Shown here one piece after another: positions 57,063-64,000 of a stretch of DNA of 64,000 bases. Both the position numbers and the translations under genes were made by a program. The stretch spans positions 620,001 through 684,000 of the forward strand of contig NZ_CP114015.1 of NCBI RefSeq assembly GCF_026898095.1, given 5' to 3'. The notes below the pieces were generated by a model, which worked only from the letters and a program-made list of their open reading frames with translations, was not told the origin of the DNA and ran no database searches. The stretch is from Arthrobacter sp. ATA002 (GTDB lineage: Bacteria; Actinomycetota; Actinomycetes; Actinomycetales; Micrococcaceae). Position 1 is the stretch's first letter, and each line of letters opens with the position of its first letter.

Positions 57063-58311
57063 CCCCGCAGGGCCGGCGTGCCGCCCGATCCCACCCGGTG
57101 GATCAACAGCCGCCCCGCAACGGTGACGCTCCCATGGTGCGGCAGGTCCGCCGGCAAATGCTCGACGACGGCGCACCTGTCACGCCGGCGCGGCTGGCGG
57201 CGGCTGTCCAATCCAGCGGCCGGCTGCTGGGAGCCGAGGAGCGCTGCGTGCCGTGGACCGGGTGCAGGCTGAGCTGCAGGGGTTGGGGCCGTTGCAGGAA
57301 CTGGCGCTGCTGCCCGGCATCAGCGACATACTGGTCAACGGACCGGCACGCGTGTGGATCGACACCGGGCACGGTCTGGAGCTGACCGGGCTGCGGTTCG
57401 GCTCCGACGCGGAGGTCCAGGCGCTCGCAGCCCGCCTGGTTGCGGCCGGCGGCCGCCGCCTGGACGACTCCAACCCCTGTGTGGATGTGCAGCTGCGCGG
57501 GTACCGGGTCCATGCGGTGCTCCGGCCGGTCTCCACCGGTTCCACCCTGCTCTCCATCCGGATCCGGCGCACCCGGACGTTCTCGCTGGAGGAACTGCAG
57601 GCCAGCGGAACCGTGGACCCGGAAAGCGCCGGGGTGCTGCGGCGCCTGGTGGCAGCCCGGCTGAACTTCCTGATCAGCGGCGCCACCGGGACCGGAAAAA
57701 CGACCCTCCTGTCCACCCTGCTGTCGCTGAGCGACCCCGGGGAACGGCTGGTGCTGGTGGAAGACGCCGCAGAACTGGATCCCCGCCACCCCCATGTGGT
57801 GGGGCTGCAGAGCCGGCATGGAAACGTGGAGGGCACCGGGCTGGTGGACCTGGCCGAACTCGTGCGGCAGGCCCTGCGGATGCGCCCGGACCGGCTGGTG
57901 GTGGGGGAGTGCCGCGGCGCGGAGGTCCGTGAACTGCTCGCGGCTATGAATACCGGGCACGACGGCGCCGGCGGCACCATCCATGCCAATTCGGCAGCCG
58001 GCGTGCCCGCCAGGCTGGCGGCGCTCGGGGCCCTGGCCGGAATGAGCAGTACGGCCGTGACGCTGCAGGCAGCCAGTGCCCTGGACGTGGTGGTGCACCT
58101 CGTCCGGCGGGCGTCCGGACGCCGGCTGGCCGAGATCGCCGTGCTCACGGCGTCATCCGACGGACGGCTGTTGGCGCTGCCGGCGCTGCTGCCGCTGCTT
58201 CCTACGGACTCCGCAAGCCGGTACGGCCCCGGTTGGGAAGTACTGCAGGAGCGGTTGACTGAACGTTCCCGTATGCCGGCCGACAACCGGACCGAAACAT
58301 CCGTCCAATGA
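57059..58311 (+). CDS. tadA: TadA-type secretion ATPase, frameshifted near the N-terminus as read
   Basis: A hexameric VirB11/PulE-like ATPase that powers tad pilus assembly. The start MTPQGRRAARSHPVDQQ reads in one frame to the segment AAVQSSGRLLGAEE. The rest, ALRAVDRVQAELQGLGPLQEL onward, is in the next. One extra G near 57239-57241 rejoins them to 417 residues. Key motifs are SGATGTGKTTLL (Walker A, about 207), LVLVEDAAELDPRHPHVVG, RMRPDRLVVGECRG with the Walker B acidic pair, and HDGAGGTIHANSA. The ATG overlaps the upstream stop and the end overlaps the next gene. Confidence 0.93.
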
Positions 58312-59138
58312 CCGGCCTGTGGGTCACGGCGCTGCTGGGCATCTCAGCGCTGGTGTTGATGCCCCGGGCCGGCTTGCCGGCACAAAGCCGGGAGCCCAGC
58401 ACGGGGCCGGGGCAGCAGAGCCGCGGACGGACCGGCCGGCGGCAGGTCCGGGCAGGCAGGATCCGCCTTTTCCGGGCCCGTCCGGATCCGTCACTGCACG
58501 AGGTTCCGTTGCTCGTGCACCAGCTCACGGGGCTGCTGGCCGCCGGGCGCGCTCCGTATCAGCTGTGGACGGACGCCGCCGCCCTGCAGAGGAGCACCGG
58601 CGGAACAGGATCAGACGGCTTGCTGGCCGCGCGGCTGCTGCCGGTTTTGGAGGCAGCCGGCCAGGCCGCGTCCCTGGGACTGAGTCCGGTGCCTGTATTC
58701 CGGGCCGCCGCGGAAGTCCGGACGCGGAGGGCCCGGGCCGCCGGTAGGAACCCGCCGGGGGCCGGCGCCGCACGGTCAGGCGCAGCTGTGCTGTCGATGG
58801 AGCAGGTGTGGAGCGAACTCGCCGGGTGCGTGAGCATTTCCGAGCGCAGCGGTGCACCGCTGGCGGGAGTGCTGGGCCGCTACGCCGCCCAGCTTGAGGG
58901 CAGCCTGGACCAGCAGGCGGCGCGGGAAACGGCGCTGGCAGGGCCGAAGGCCACCGTCCGGCTGCTGACCTGGCTGCCGGTGGGCGGACTGGGGCTGGGC
59001 TACCTGTTGGGTGCTGATCCGGTGGGGGTTCTCATCGGCAGTCCGCTGGGCTGGTTGGCGGCAGCCTCCGGTGCGGCGCTGTCGCTGAGCGCCGGGGTAT
59101 GGTCCAGAGCACTGGTGCGCCGGGCCGCGGCCCCCTGA
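58308..59138 (+). CDS. tadB: Tad pilus inner-membrane platform protein TadB (type II secretion F domain)
   Basis: The protein has 276 residues. An N-terminal helix (LWVTALLGISALVLM) is followed by a Arg/Gly/Pro-rich linker and a T2SSF domain with LVHQLTGLLAAGRAPYQLW, then VWSELAGCVSISERSGAPLAGVLGRYAAQLEG. Two or three C-terminal helices (WLPVGGLGLGYLLGADPVGVLIGSPLGWLAAASG) anchor it. It forms the membrane base of the pilus machine with TadC and TadA. The ATG at 58308 overlaps the tadA stop (ATGA), and the end overlaps tadC. Confidence 0.88.
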   Translation: MTGLWVTALLGISALVLMPRAGLPAQSREPSTGPGQQSRGRTGRRQVRAGRIRLFRARPDPSLHEVPLLVHQLTGLLAAGRAPYQLWTDAAALQRSTGGTGSDGLLAARLLPVLEAAGQAASLGLSPVPVFRAAAEVRTRRARAAGRNPPGAGAARSGAAVLSMEQVWSELAGCVSISERSGAPLAGVLGRYAAQLEGSLDQQAARETALAGPKATVRLLTWLPVGGLGLGYLLGADPVGVLIGSPLGWLAAASGAALSLSAGVWSRALVRRAAAP

Positions 59139-59866
59139 TGGCAGGAACCCTGGTAGCCGTGTTCCTTGCCGCCGCGGCCGCCCTGCTGCTCCGGGGACCG
59201 GGCCTGTCTGCCGCGCCGGGAACCGGATCCGGTGTGCCGGGACTCGGGGCGGGATCCGGGCGGGGACTCGGAGCGGGAGTACCCGGAGCGAACGGCCCGG
59301 GAAGTGCAGGCATATCCGATCCAGCGCTTCTGCTCGATCTTGTGGCGGCCATGCTGGATGCCGGCCAGTCCCTGCTGCCGGCGCTGGGGATTCTCGCCGA
59401 TGTCGCAGAGCCGGAGACCGCCCTGTGCCTGCGCCGGGTGCAGGCCGCGCTGGAACTGGGCGCGCCGTGGGCAGTGGCCTGGGAACTGGCCGTTCCCGGT
59501 GCTGCCGGCGCCAGCTCCTCCGGGCCGCCTATCGCCGGAGGACCGGGGTCCAGCCGCCAGCAGTCCAGCCGCCGGCAGTCCAGCCGCCGGCAGGGCGATC
59601 TGCCGCACCCCTATCTCCGGCTTCCCGCCGCGGCGGCCGAGCTGCGCGGGGCGCTAACCTTTACCGCCACCACCGGCGCACCGTCGGCGGCCGTACTGGT
59701 GGCTGCGGCGGCCCAGCTCCGCCGAAGACGGGCACGCGAGGCTGAACGCCGGGCTGCGGCGCTGGGCGTCAAGCTGGTGGTCCCGCTGGGGCTGTGCGCG
59801 CTGCCGGCGTTTATCGTCCTGACCGTGGTGCCGCTGCTGCTGTCACTGCTGCCGTCGTTTCCCTAG
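59138..59866 (+). CDS. tadC: Tad pilus platform protein TadC (type II secretion F domain)
   Basis: The protein has 242 residues. The first 60 hold a membrane helix (TLVAVFLAAAAALLL) and a Gly-rich linker. The T2SSF core reads DLVAAMLDAGQSLLPALGILADVAE and AVAWELAVPG, followed by a 15-base tandem-repeat linker that encodes SSRRQ three times, then LTFTATTGAPSAAVLVAAAAQLRRRRAREAE and a final helix pair. The ATG at 59138 overlaps the tadB stop by one base. An in-frame ATG at 59099 is possible but is inside tadB. It may pair with TadB as a heterodimer. Confidence 0.85.
   Translation: MAGTLVAVFLAAAAALLLRGPGLSAAPGTGSGVPGLGAGSGRGLGAGVPGANGPGSAGISDPALLLDLVAAMLDAGQSLLPALGILADVAEPETALCLRRVQAALELGAPWAVAWELAVPGAAGASSSGPPIAGGPGSSRQQSSRRQSSRRQGDLPHPYLRLPAAAAELRGALTFTATTGAPSAAVLVAAAAQLRRRRAREAERRAAALGVKLVVPLGLCALPAFIVLTVVPLLLSLLPSFP
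59549..59593. repeat. 15-base tandem repeat, three copies, in tadC
   Basis: Units of TCCAGCCGCC plus five bases. The second and third are identical and the first differs by one base. It encodes SSRRQ repeats in the TadC linker. Confidence 0.9.
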
Positions 59867-60101
59867 CTGTCCTGGGATTTCCGCTGGCGTCTTGAACCCG
59901 GGGCGTCCTGAACCCGCGGTGTCCTGAGACCAGGCGGCGGCAAGGATGGATGGCCCCGGTGTCCCTCCACAACCAACTTGGCCGCCTCCGTTATCCGCAG
60001 CGGCACGCCGGCACCTGTTCCGGCAGGGCTGCCGGCGGCAGGATCAGACCACCGCAATACGAAGCGGCGCAAGAGATGCCAGTCAACACCAGGAGGAAAC
60101 C
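59867..60101. other. Gap between tadC and the DUF4244 gene with a 15-base repeat tract
   Basis: About 235 bases without a supported gene. A degenerate tandem tract of about 15 bases, three copies, lies at 59886-59931 (core GTCCTGAACCC). A promoter for the downstream pilin-like genes could lie here, because the following gene has its own strong AGGAGG ribosome site. Confidence 0.6.
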
Positions 60102-60694
60102 ATGTCTGTCTTGAGCAGATCCGTAACTGCCGCACAGCGCGGCCGCAGTTTTTCCGGGGCTCCCGCCTTCGGCGGTGAAGAGGTACCCGGGCCCGGAGGA
60201 AACACCTGCCGGTGTGGTGCCCCGGCCAGCCGGCCGGCAGCTTTGGAAAGCCGCAGGCCGCCGCACCGCCGGAGCACGCCGTACCGCAGACCCAGTCCCC
60301 GCTGCCATCCGGGCGCGCGGCGGCAGAGGCTTACCGCTCGGGCAGAGGTCCGGGCACCGTGACCGTGCTGTACCCGGCGGAACCCTCCGCCGGGCCGGAT
60401 AATGTCTTCCAACCGGATAGTACCCAGCCGGACAGCACCCAGTCGGAAAGTGCCCAGCCGGACAATATCCGGCCGCACATTGCGGCGCCGGGCAGCAGAA
60501 CATGGGAACGGAGGAAAGCCGGCCGGCTCCGGGCCAGCTTCCAGGACCGCGAAGCAGGAATGGCAACAGCGGAATACGCCATTGCCACCCTTGCCGCCGT
60601 GGCATTCGCGGCCCTACTGGTCGCCGTGCTGGGCAGCGGGGAGGTGCGGTCCCTGCTGATGGGGCTGATCCGCAGTGCGCTGACTTTGGGTTAG
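60102..60694 (+). CDS. DUF4244 pilin-like protein of the tad locus, frameshifted as read
   Basis: The ATG at 60102 follows AGGAGG, a near-ideal site. The first part MSVLSRSVTAAQRGRSFSG reads in one frame, and the C-terminal DUF4244 domain REAGMATAEYAIATLAAVAFAALLVAVLGSGEVRSLLMGL reads in another. Adding one G near 60224 joins them to 197 residues. The last 65 residues resemble Flp/TadE pilin helices: a polar GMATAEYA motif then a hydrophobic helix. The middle is a Gln/Pro/Asp/Ser-rich linker with a 15-base repeat. It is probably a structural or minor pilin, with the exact role unknown. The next gene starts 3 bases after its stop. Confidence 0.82.
60410..60469. repeat. Degenerate 15-base tandem repeat, four copies, in the DUF4244 gene
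   Basis: Four units encode QPDST, QPDST, QSESA and QPDNI. They lie in the linker of the DUF4244 protein and diverge by a few bases each. Confidence 0.85.
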
Positions 60695-60697
60695 TAA

Positions 60698-61059
60698 ATG
60701 GCCCGGGAGAAGCGGCAGGATTTACCCTCCGGGGCGCGGTCACCGCCGAACTAGCGGTGGGGCTGCCCGCCGTGGCCCTGCTTCTGGCCGTAGTGCTCAC
60801 GGGTGTAGCGGCCGGGGTGACCCAGCTGCGCGTCGAGGAAGCGGCACGGGCGGCGGCGCGGGAAATCATGCGCGGAGACAGCGCTGCGGCAGAGACCGCG
60901 GCCCGGCGGATCGCCGGCGCCGATGCTCAGGTGACACTCGCCGCCGACGGATTGTGGCTGCGCGTGCAGGTCGACTCGGCGGTGGCGGCTCCGCTGCTGG
61001 ACCGGCTGCCGCTGGTGCTCAGCGCCTCCGCGTCGGCTCTTCCGGAATCCCTCCCATGA
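60698..61059 (+). CDS. tadE: TadE-like pilus protein, frameshifted near its start as read
   Basis: The ATG at 60698 starts MAREKRQ in one frame. The family sequence GFTLRGAVTAELAVGLPAVALLL is in another. One G near 60718 restores MAREKRQGFTLRGAVTAELAVG for 120 residues. The TadE pattern is a polar segment, then TAELAVGLPAVALLLAVVLTGVA, which is the single membrane helix with the conserved Glu. A helical, Ala-rich extracellular part follows. TadE-type proteins are minor pilins processed by the TadV peptidase, which is not in this window. It overlaps the next gene by four bases. Confidence 0.85.
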
Positions 61060-61475
61060 AGCGTGCAAAGAAGGACTCCGCGAAAGATCGAAGAAGGAGG
61101 AAAGGAAGCGGGAAAGGACGGCGGCGGGAAGGAGCTGTGGAACGCGGATCCGGGACCGTACTGGTGCTGGGGATCGGGGTGCTGCTGCTCATCCTGTTCG
61201 GCGCCGTGCTGTTGCTGCTGCAGTCAGCGGTGGCCGCCAACCGTGCTGCCACCGCAGCGGACCTGGCTGCCTTGGCCGCCGCCGACACGGTGCGGGGCCT
61301 GCGGGAAGGGGAACCATGCGCCGTGGCGGGGGAGGCCGCGGGCCGCAACGGCGCGGCATTGACCGGTTGCGCGGTCAACGCCGGAGACCTGAGTGTTCAG
61401 GTCAGCACCGAGGTGGCGGTTCGGCTGATGCCGTGGCCCGCCACCGGCCAGGCCCGGGCCGGTCCACCGCCCTAG
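61056..61475 (+). CDS. Second TadE/TadG-like pilus protein (Rv3654c-type)
   Basis: The protein has 139 residues. A strongly basic start (KRAKKDSAKDRRRRKGSGKGRRR) is followed by GSGTVLVLGIGVLLLILFGAVLLLL, the single membrane helix, then AANRAATAADLAALAAADTVRG, a TadE/TadG-like helical segment. The end ARAGPPP is typical of the Rv3654c family. The two Cys (EPCAV and TGCAV) could form a disulfide. The ATG at 61056 overlaps the tadE stop (ATGA). It closes the tad locus. The helicase gene that follows is on the other strand. Confidence 0.82.
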   Translation: MKRAKKDSAKDRRRRKGSGKGRRREGAVERGSGTVLVLGIGVLLLILFGAVLLLLQSAVAANRAATAADLAALAAADTVRGLREGEPCAVAGEAAGRNGAALTGCAVNAGDLSVQVSTEVAVRLMPWPATGQARAGPPP

Positions 61476-61562
61476 GTGCCCGGGCCGCCCTGAGCGGCCG
61501 GGACGGGGCCATCGTCCTGAGGAAGGCGATGCGGTGGTAGCCGGCGCCCCGTCCGAAAGCTG

Positions 61563-63941
61563 CTAAGCCGGGTCCGGCCCGGCGGCCAGGGAGGCTCCCG
61601 CCGCGTCCGGGTCCGCCACCCGGCCGCGGGCGGAGTCCAGCAGCACCTGGAGCAGGGTCACCGCGCCGGCCTTGGACAGCGGATTGTTCTTGTTGCCGCA
61701 CTTGGGGGACTGCACGCAGGACGGACAGCCGCGCTCGCAATCGCAGGCGCGGATGGCATCCCGGGTGGCCGTCAACCAGAGCTCGGCGGCCTCGTAGGCG
61801 CGTTCGGCGAAACCGGCGCCTCCGGGGTGCCCGTCGTACACAAAAATCGTGGGCTTGCCGGTGTCGGCGTGCAGCGCCGTCGACACTCCGCCAATGTCCC
61901 AGCGGTCGGAGGTGGCAATCAGCGGCAGCATCCCGATGGACGCGTGCTCGGCAGCATGCAGGGCACCGGGAAAATCCGCAGGAATCAGTCCGGCACCGGT
62001 CATCAGATGCTCATCAATGACAAACCAGACCGCCTTCGTGAACAGCTCCTTGGCCTCCAGCTCCAGCGGCTCCTCGCCCAGGATTTCGTTCGAGATCAGG
62101 GCCTTGCGCTGGAACGAGACCACCTGGGTGGTGACCTTCACAGTGCCGAAACAGACCTGGATGTTCCCCCAGTGCGAGGTCCGTTCGGTCTCCATCACCT
62201 CGATCTGGGTGATGTCGCGGGCCTGCGTGTAGAACTCCGGATTGCCGCGGGTCACCATGGCGCAGTGGTCCGCTTCGTTCAGCTCGTCCACCACGAAGGT
62301 CTGGCCCTGGTGGACATAAACCGCGCCGGTGTGCGCCTGGTACTGGCTTTGCGCGCCGTCCATGGTGCCCAGCACCATCCCGGTGTCGGTTTCCACGATG
62401 TTGATGGGCCCGGCGCCGTCGGCCCGCAGGTTCACCATGGCGGCGGCACTTTCGGCGTGGGTCCAGAACCAGCCCGCGGGCCGGCGGCGCAGATAGCCCT
62501 GGTCCACCAGCTGATCCAGCAGACCGGCGGCGGTTGGACCGAACAGCTCCCGTTCATCCGGTGTCAGCGGGATTTCGGCTGCCGCGGCACAGAGGTGCGG
62601 ACCCAGGACATAGGGGTTGGACGGATCGAACACCGTGGCCTCCACCGAAATGTCGAAGATCGCCTCCGGATGGTGCACCAGGTAAGTGTCGAGGGGATCG
62701 TCGCTGGCGACGAACGCGGCCAGCGCGTCCTGCCCGGAGCGTCCGGCCCGGCCAATCTGCTGGAACAGGGAGGCCCGGGTGCCGGGCCAGCCGGCCACCA
62801 GCACGGCGTCGAGCCCCGAGACATCGATGCCCAGCTCCAGGGCGGAGGTACTGGAAATCCCCAGCAGCTCACCGCTGCGCAGCCGCCGTTCCAGTTCCCG
62901 GCGCTCCTCCGGCAGGTATCCGGAGCGGTAGGCCGCGACCCGGTCCGGGAGCGACGGGTGCACCTCGTCGAGCAGCCGGCGGGTGATGGCGGCAATCGTC
63001 TCCGCGCCGCGCCGGGATTTGATGAAGGCAATGGTGCGCACCTGGGCGGCTACCAGGTTGGCCAGCAGATCCGAGGTTTCAGCGATCACGGTCCGGCGGG
63101 AGCGGACCCCGTTTTCCCCCTTCAACTCGGTGAGCTGCGGTTCCCAGAGCGCCACGGTGGTGGCGCCGTGCGGAGAGGCGTCGCGGGTGATGGCGGTGAC
63201 CTCGCCGCCGATCAGCCGGCCGAAGGACTGTGCCGGATCAGCTGAGGTGGCGGACGCGCCGATAAACACCGGGTCCGCGCCGTAGTAGCGGCAGATCCGC
63301 CGCAGCCGGCGCATCAGGTTGGCGACGTTGGAGCCGAACACGCCGCGGTAGCTGTGGGCCTCATCGATGATGACGTACTTGAGCCGGCGGAAGAACCGGG
63401 CCCACCAGGCATGGTTGGGCAACACGCCGAAGTGCAGCATGTCCGGATTGGCGAGCACAAGATTTGCGTGGTCCCGGATCCAGCGCCGGGCGCCGGGGTC
63501 CGTGTCGCCGTCGTACGTTTCGGCCCGGACGGTGGGAAGTTTCAGTGCGTTTACGGCGGAGAGCTGGTCCGCGGCCAGTGCCTTGGTGGGTGCCAGATAC
63601 AGGGCCACGGACCCGGTGGGCTCCAGTGTGACCCGGTCATCCAGCGCCGTGCGGTGGATCTCGTCCAAAACCGGCAGCAGATAGGCCAGCGACTTTCCGG
63701 AGGCGGTGCCGGTGGAAATGATCGTGTGGTTCCCGGCGTGCGCGGCCTGCGCCGCTTCGATCTGGTGCCGCCACGGTTCAGAGACACCCACACGCGAGTA
63801 TGCGGCGACGACATCGGGATGCGCCCAGTCCGGCCAGGGGACCGGAACAGCCTGGCGGGCCGGAATTTCGTGGACATGGACCAGCTGTTCCGGGTCGGCG
63901 CCGGAGCCGAGCAGGGGGATCAGGGAATCGTGTAGGGCCAC
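61563..63941 (-). CDS. Superfamily 2 DNA helicase, MrfA/YprA-like, with C-terminal Cys cluster
   Basis: The protein has 792 residues. SF2 motifs are complete: TGTASGKSLAYLLP, LYLAPTKALA, VIIDEAHSYRG (DEAH), IGASATSADP and IGRAGRSGQDALA in the second domain. The C-terminal DUF1998-like part has the Cys set C-x-C-x3-C-x2-C-x5-C (CDCERGCPSCVQSPKCGN). This pattern fits MrfA, a 3'-5' DNA helicase that acts with MrfB on mitomycin-type damage in Bacillus. No mrfB is in the window. The ATG at 63941 lies 59 bases from the right edge, where I see nothing more. It is convergent with the tad locus. Confidence 0.9.
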   Translation of the reverse strand: MALHDSLIPLLGSGADPEQLVHVHEIPARQAVPVPWPDWAHPDVVAAYSRVGVSEPWRHQIEAAQAAHAGNHTIISTGTASGKSLAYLLPVLDEIHRTALDDRVTLEPTGSVALYLAPTKALAADQLSAVNALKLPTVRAETYDGDTDPGARRWIRDHANLVLANPDMLHFGVLPNHAWWARFFRRLKYVIIDEAHSYRGVFGSNVANLMRRLRRICRYYGADPVFIGASATSADPAQSFGRLIGGEVTAITRDASPHGATTVALWEPQLTELKGENGVRSRRTVIAETSDLLANLVAAQVRTIAFIKSRRGAETIAAITRRLLDEVHPSLPDRVAAYRSGYLPEERRELERRLRSGELLGISSTSALELGIDVSGLDAVLVAGWPGTRASLFQQIGRAGRSGQDALAAFVASDDPLDTYLVHHPEAIFDISVEATVFDPSNPYVLGPHLCAAAAEIPLTPDERELFGPTAAGLLDQLVDQGYLRRRPAGWFWTHAESAAAMVNLRADGAGPINIVETDTGMVLGTMDGAQSQYQAHTGAVYVHQGQTFVVDELNEADHCAMVTRGNPEFYTQARDITQIEVMETERTSHWGNIQVCFGTVKVTTQVVSFQRKALISNEILGEEPLELEAKELFTKAVWFVIDEHLMTGAGLIPADFPGALHAAEHASIGMLPLIATSDRWDIGGVSTALHADTGKPTIFVYDGHPGGAGFAERAYEAAELWLTATRDAIRACDCERGCPSCVQSPKCGNKNNPLSKAGAVTLLQVLLDSARGRVADPDAAGASLAAGPDPA

Positions 63942-64000
63942 GCTGTCATTCTCCCACCGGCCGCGCGGACGGCAGCAGTCAAACGCGCCCGCTCAGCCGC

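Noticed and set aside
59549..59593. Tandem repeats considered as a CRISPR array
   Set aside because: Units are 15 bases, contiguous and in frame with tadC, with no spacers.

Overview
The window is about 64 kb of a high-GC, gene-dense chromosome from an actinobacterium of the Arthrobacter/Micrococcaceae type. Evidence for this is a choline oxidase very like the Arthrobacter globiformis enzyme, a GlxR-type Crp regulator, an HspR-type HAIR operator in front of clpB, DUF3073 and DUF4244 proteins, a tad pilus locus headed by an Ssd/CpaE-like protein, and frequent GTG starts. Most of it is housekeeping or conserved accessory content. I see no phage genes, insertion sequences or CRISPR array. One RNA gene is present, tRNA-Pro(CGG) at 28141-28217.

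Layout. 1-5.0 kb: trmB and a NYN-domain protein (left edge), a DEAD-box RNA helicase with a structured leader, a HutD-family protein, a PNPOx-family protein and YccF. 5.0-7.0 kb: a lipoprotein class B PBP. 7.1-12.3 kb: a choline-to-betaine operon (betT, betB, codA) with a terminator at its end and a folded leader. 12.7-17.6 kb: an SRPBCC protein, clpB and a septum-formation-family membrane protein with a recent internal duplication. 17.9-26.7 kb: DUF3073 and purine genes (purM-purF, purD-purC) around a sterol-carrier protein, an asparaginase and a membrane-anchored sulfite-oxidase-like protein. 26.8-33.4 kb: a DHFR-like protein, tRNA-Pro, a heterodimeric ABC exporter pair and a metallophosphoesterase. 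33.4-39.5 kb: a class A PBP, small genes, glxR and a MarP-like protease. 39.5-46.1 kb: aroQ, an MHS-family transporter, a divergent TetR/ohr pair with a clear operator, acs with a GlxR-type site, and a membrane protein. 46.2-55.5 kb: nth, a CoA-pyrophosphatase-like NUDIX protein, a lipoprotein/DUF1023 hydrolase/small WXG-like cassette, a two-component system, a CPBP protease and a DNA polymerase I-like protein. 55.6-61.5 kb: a tad locus (ssd, tadA, tadB, tadC, DUF4244, tadE and a second TadE-like gene). 61.6-63.9 kb: an MrfA-like helicase.

The sequence itself has a quality problem. About fifteen conserved genes carry one apparent indel each (the class A PBP carries two), mostly a single missing G or C in a short G/C run. 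Restoring one base recovers a full-length protein and, in several cases, the expected ATGA/GTGA overlap with the next gene. I treat these as probable assembly errors, not pseudogenes, and give each gene its repaired extent.

The most interesting cluster is at 47.7-50.7 kb. It holds a small helical WXG/ESX-like protein, an alpha/beta hydrolase with a long helical N-terminal region and a lipoprotein, all tightly coupled and downstream of a two-component system. Its composition resembles type VII-secreted lipase toxins with lipoprotein immunity partners, but that function is inference.
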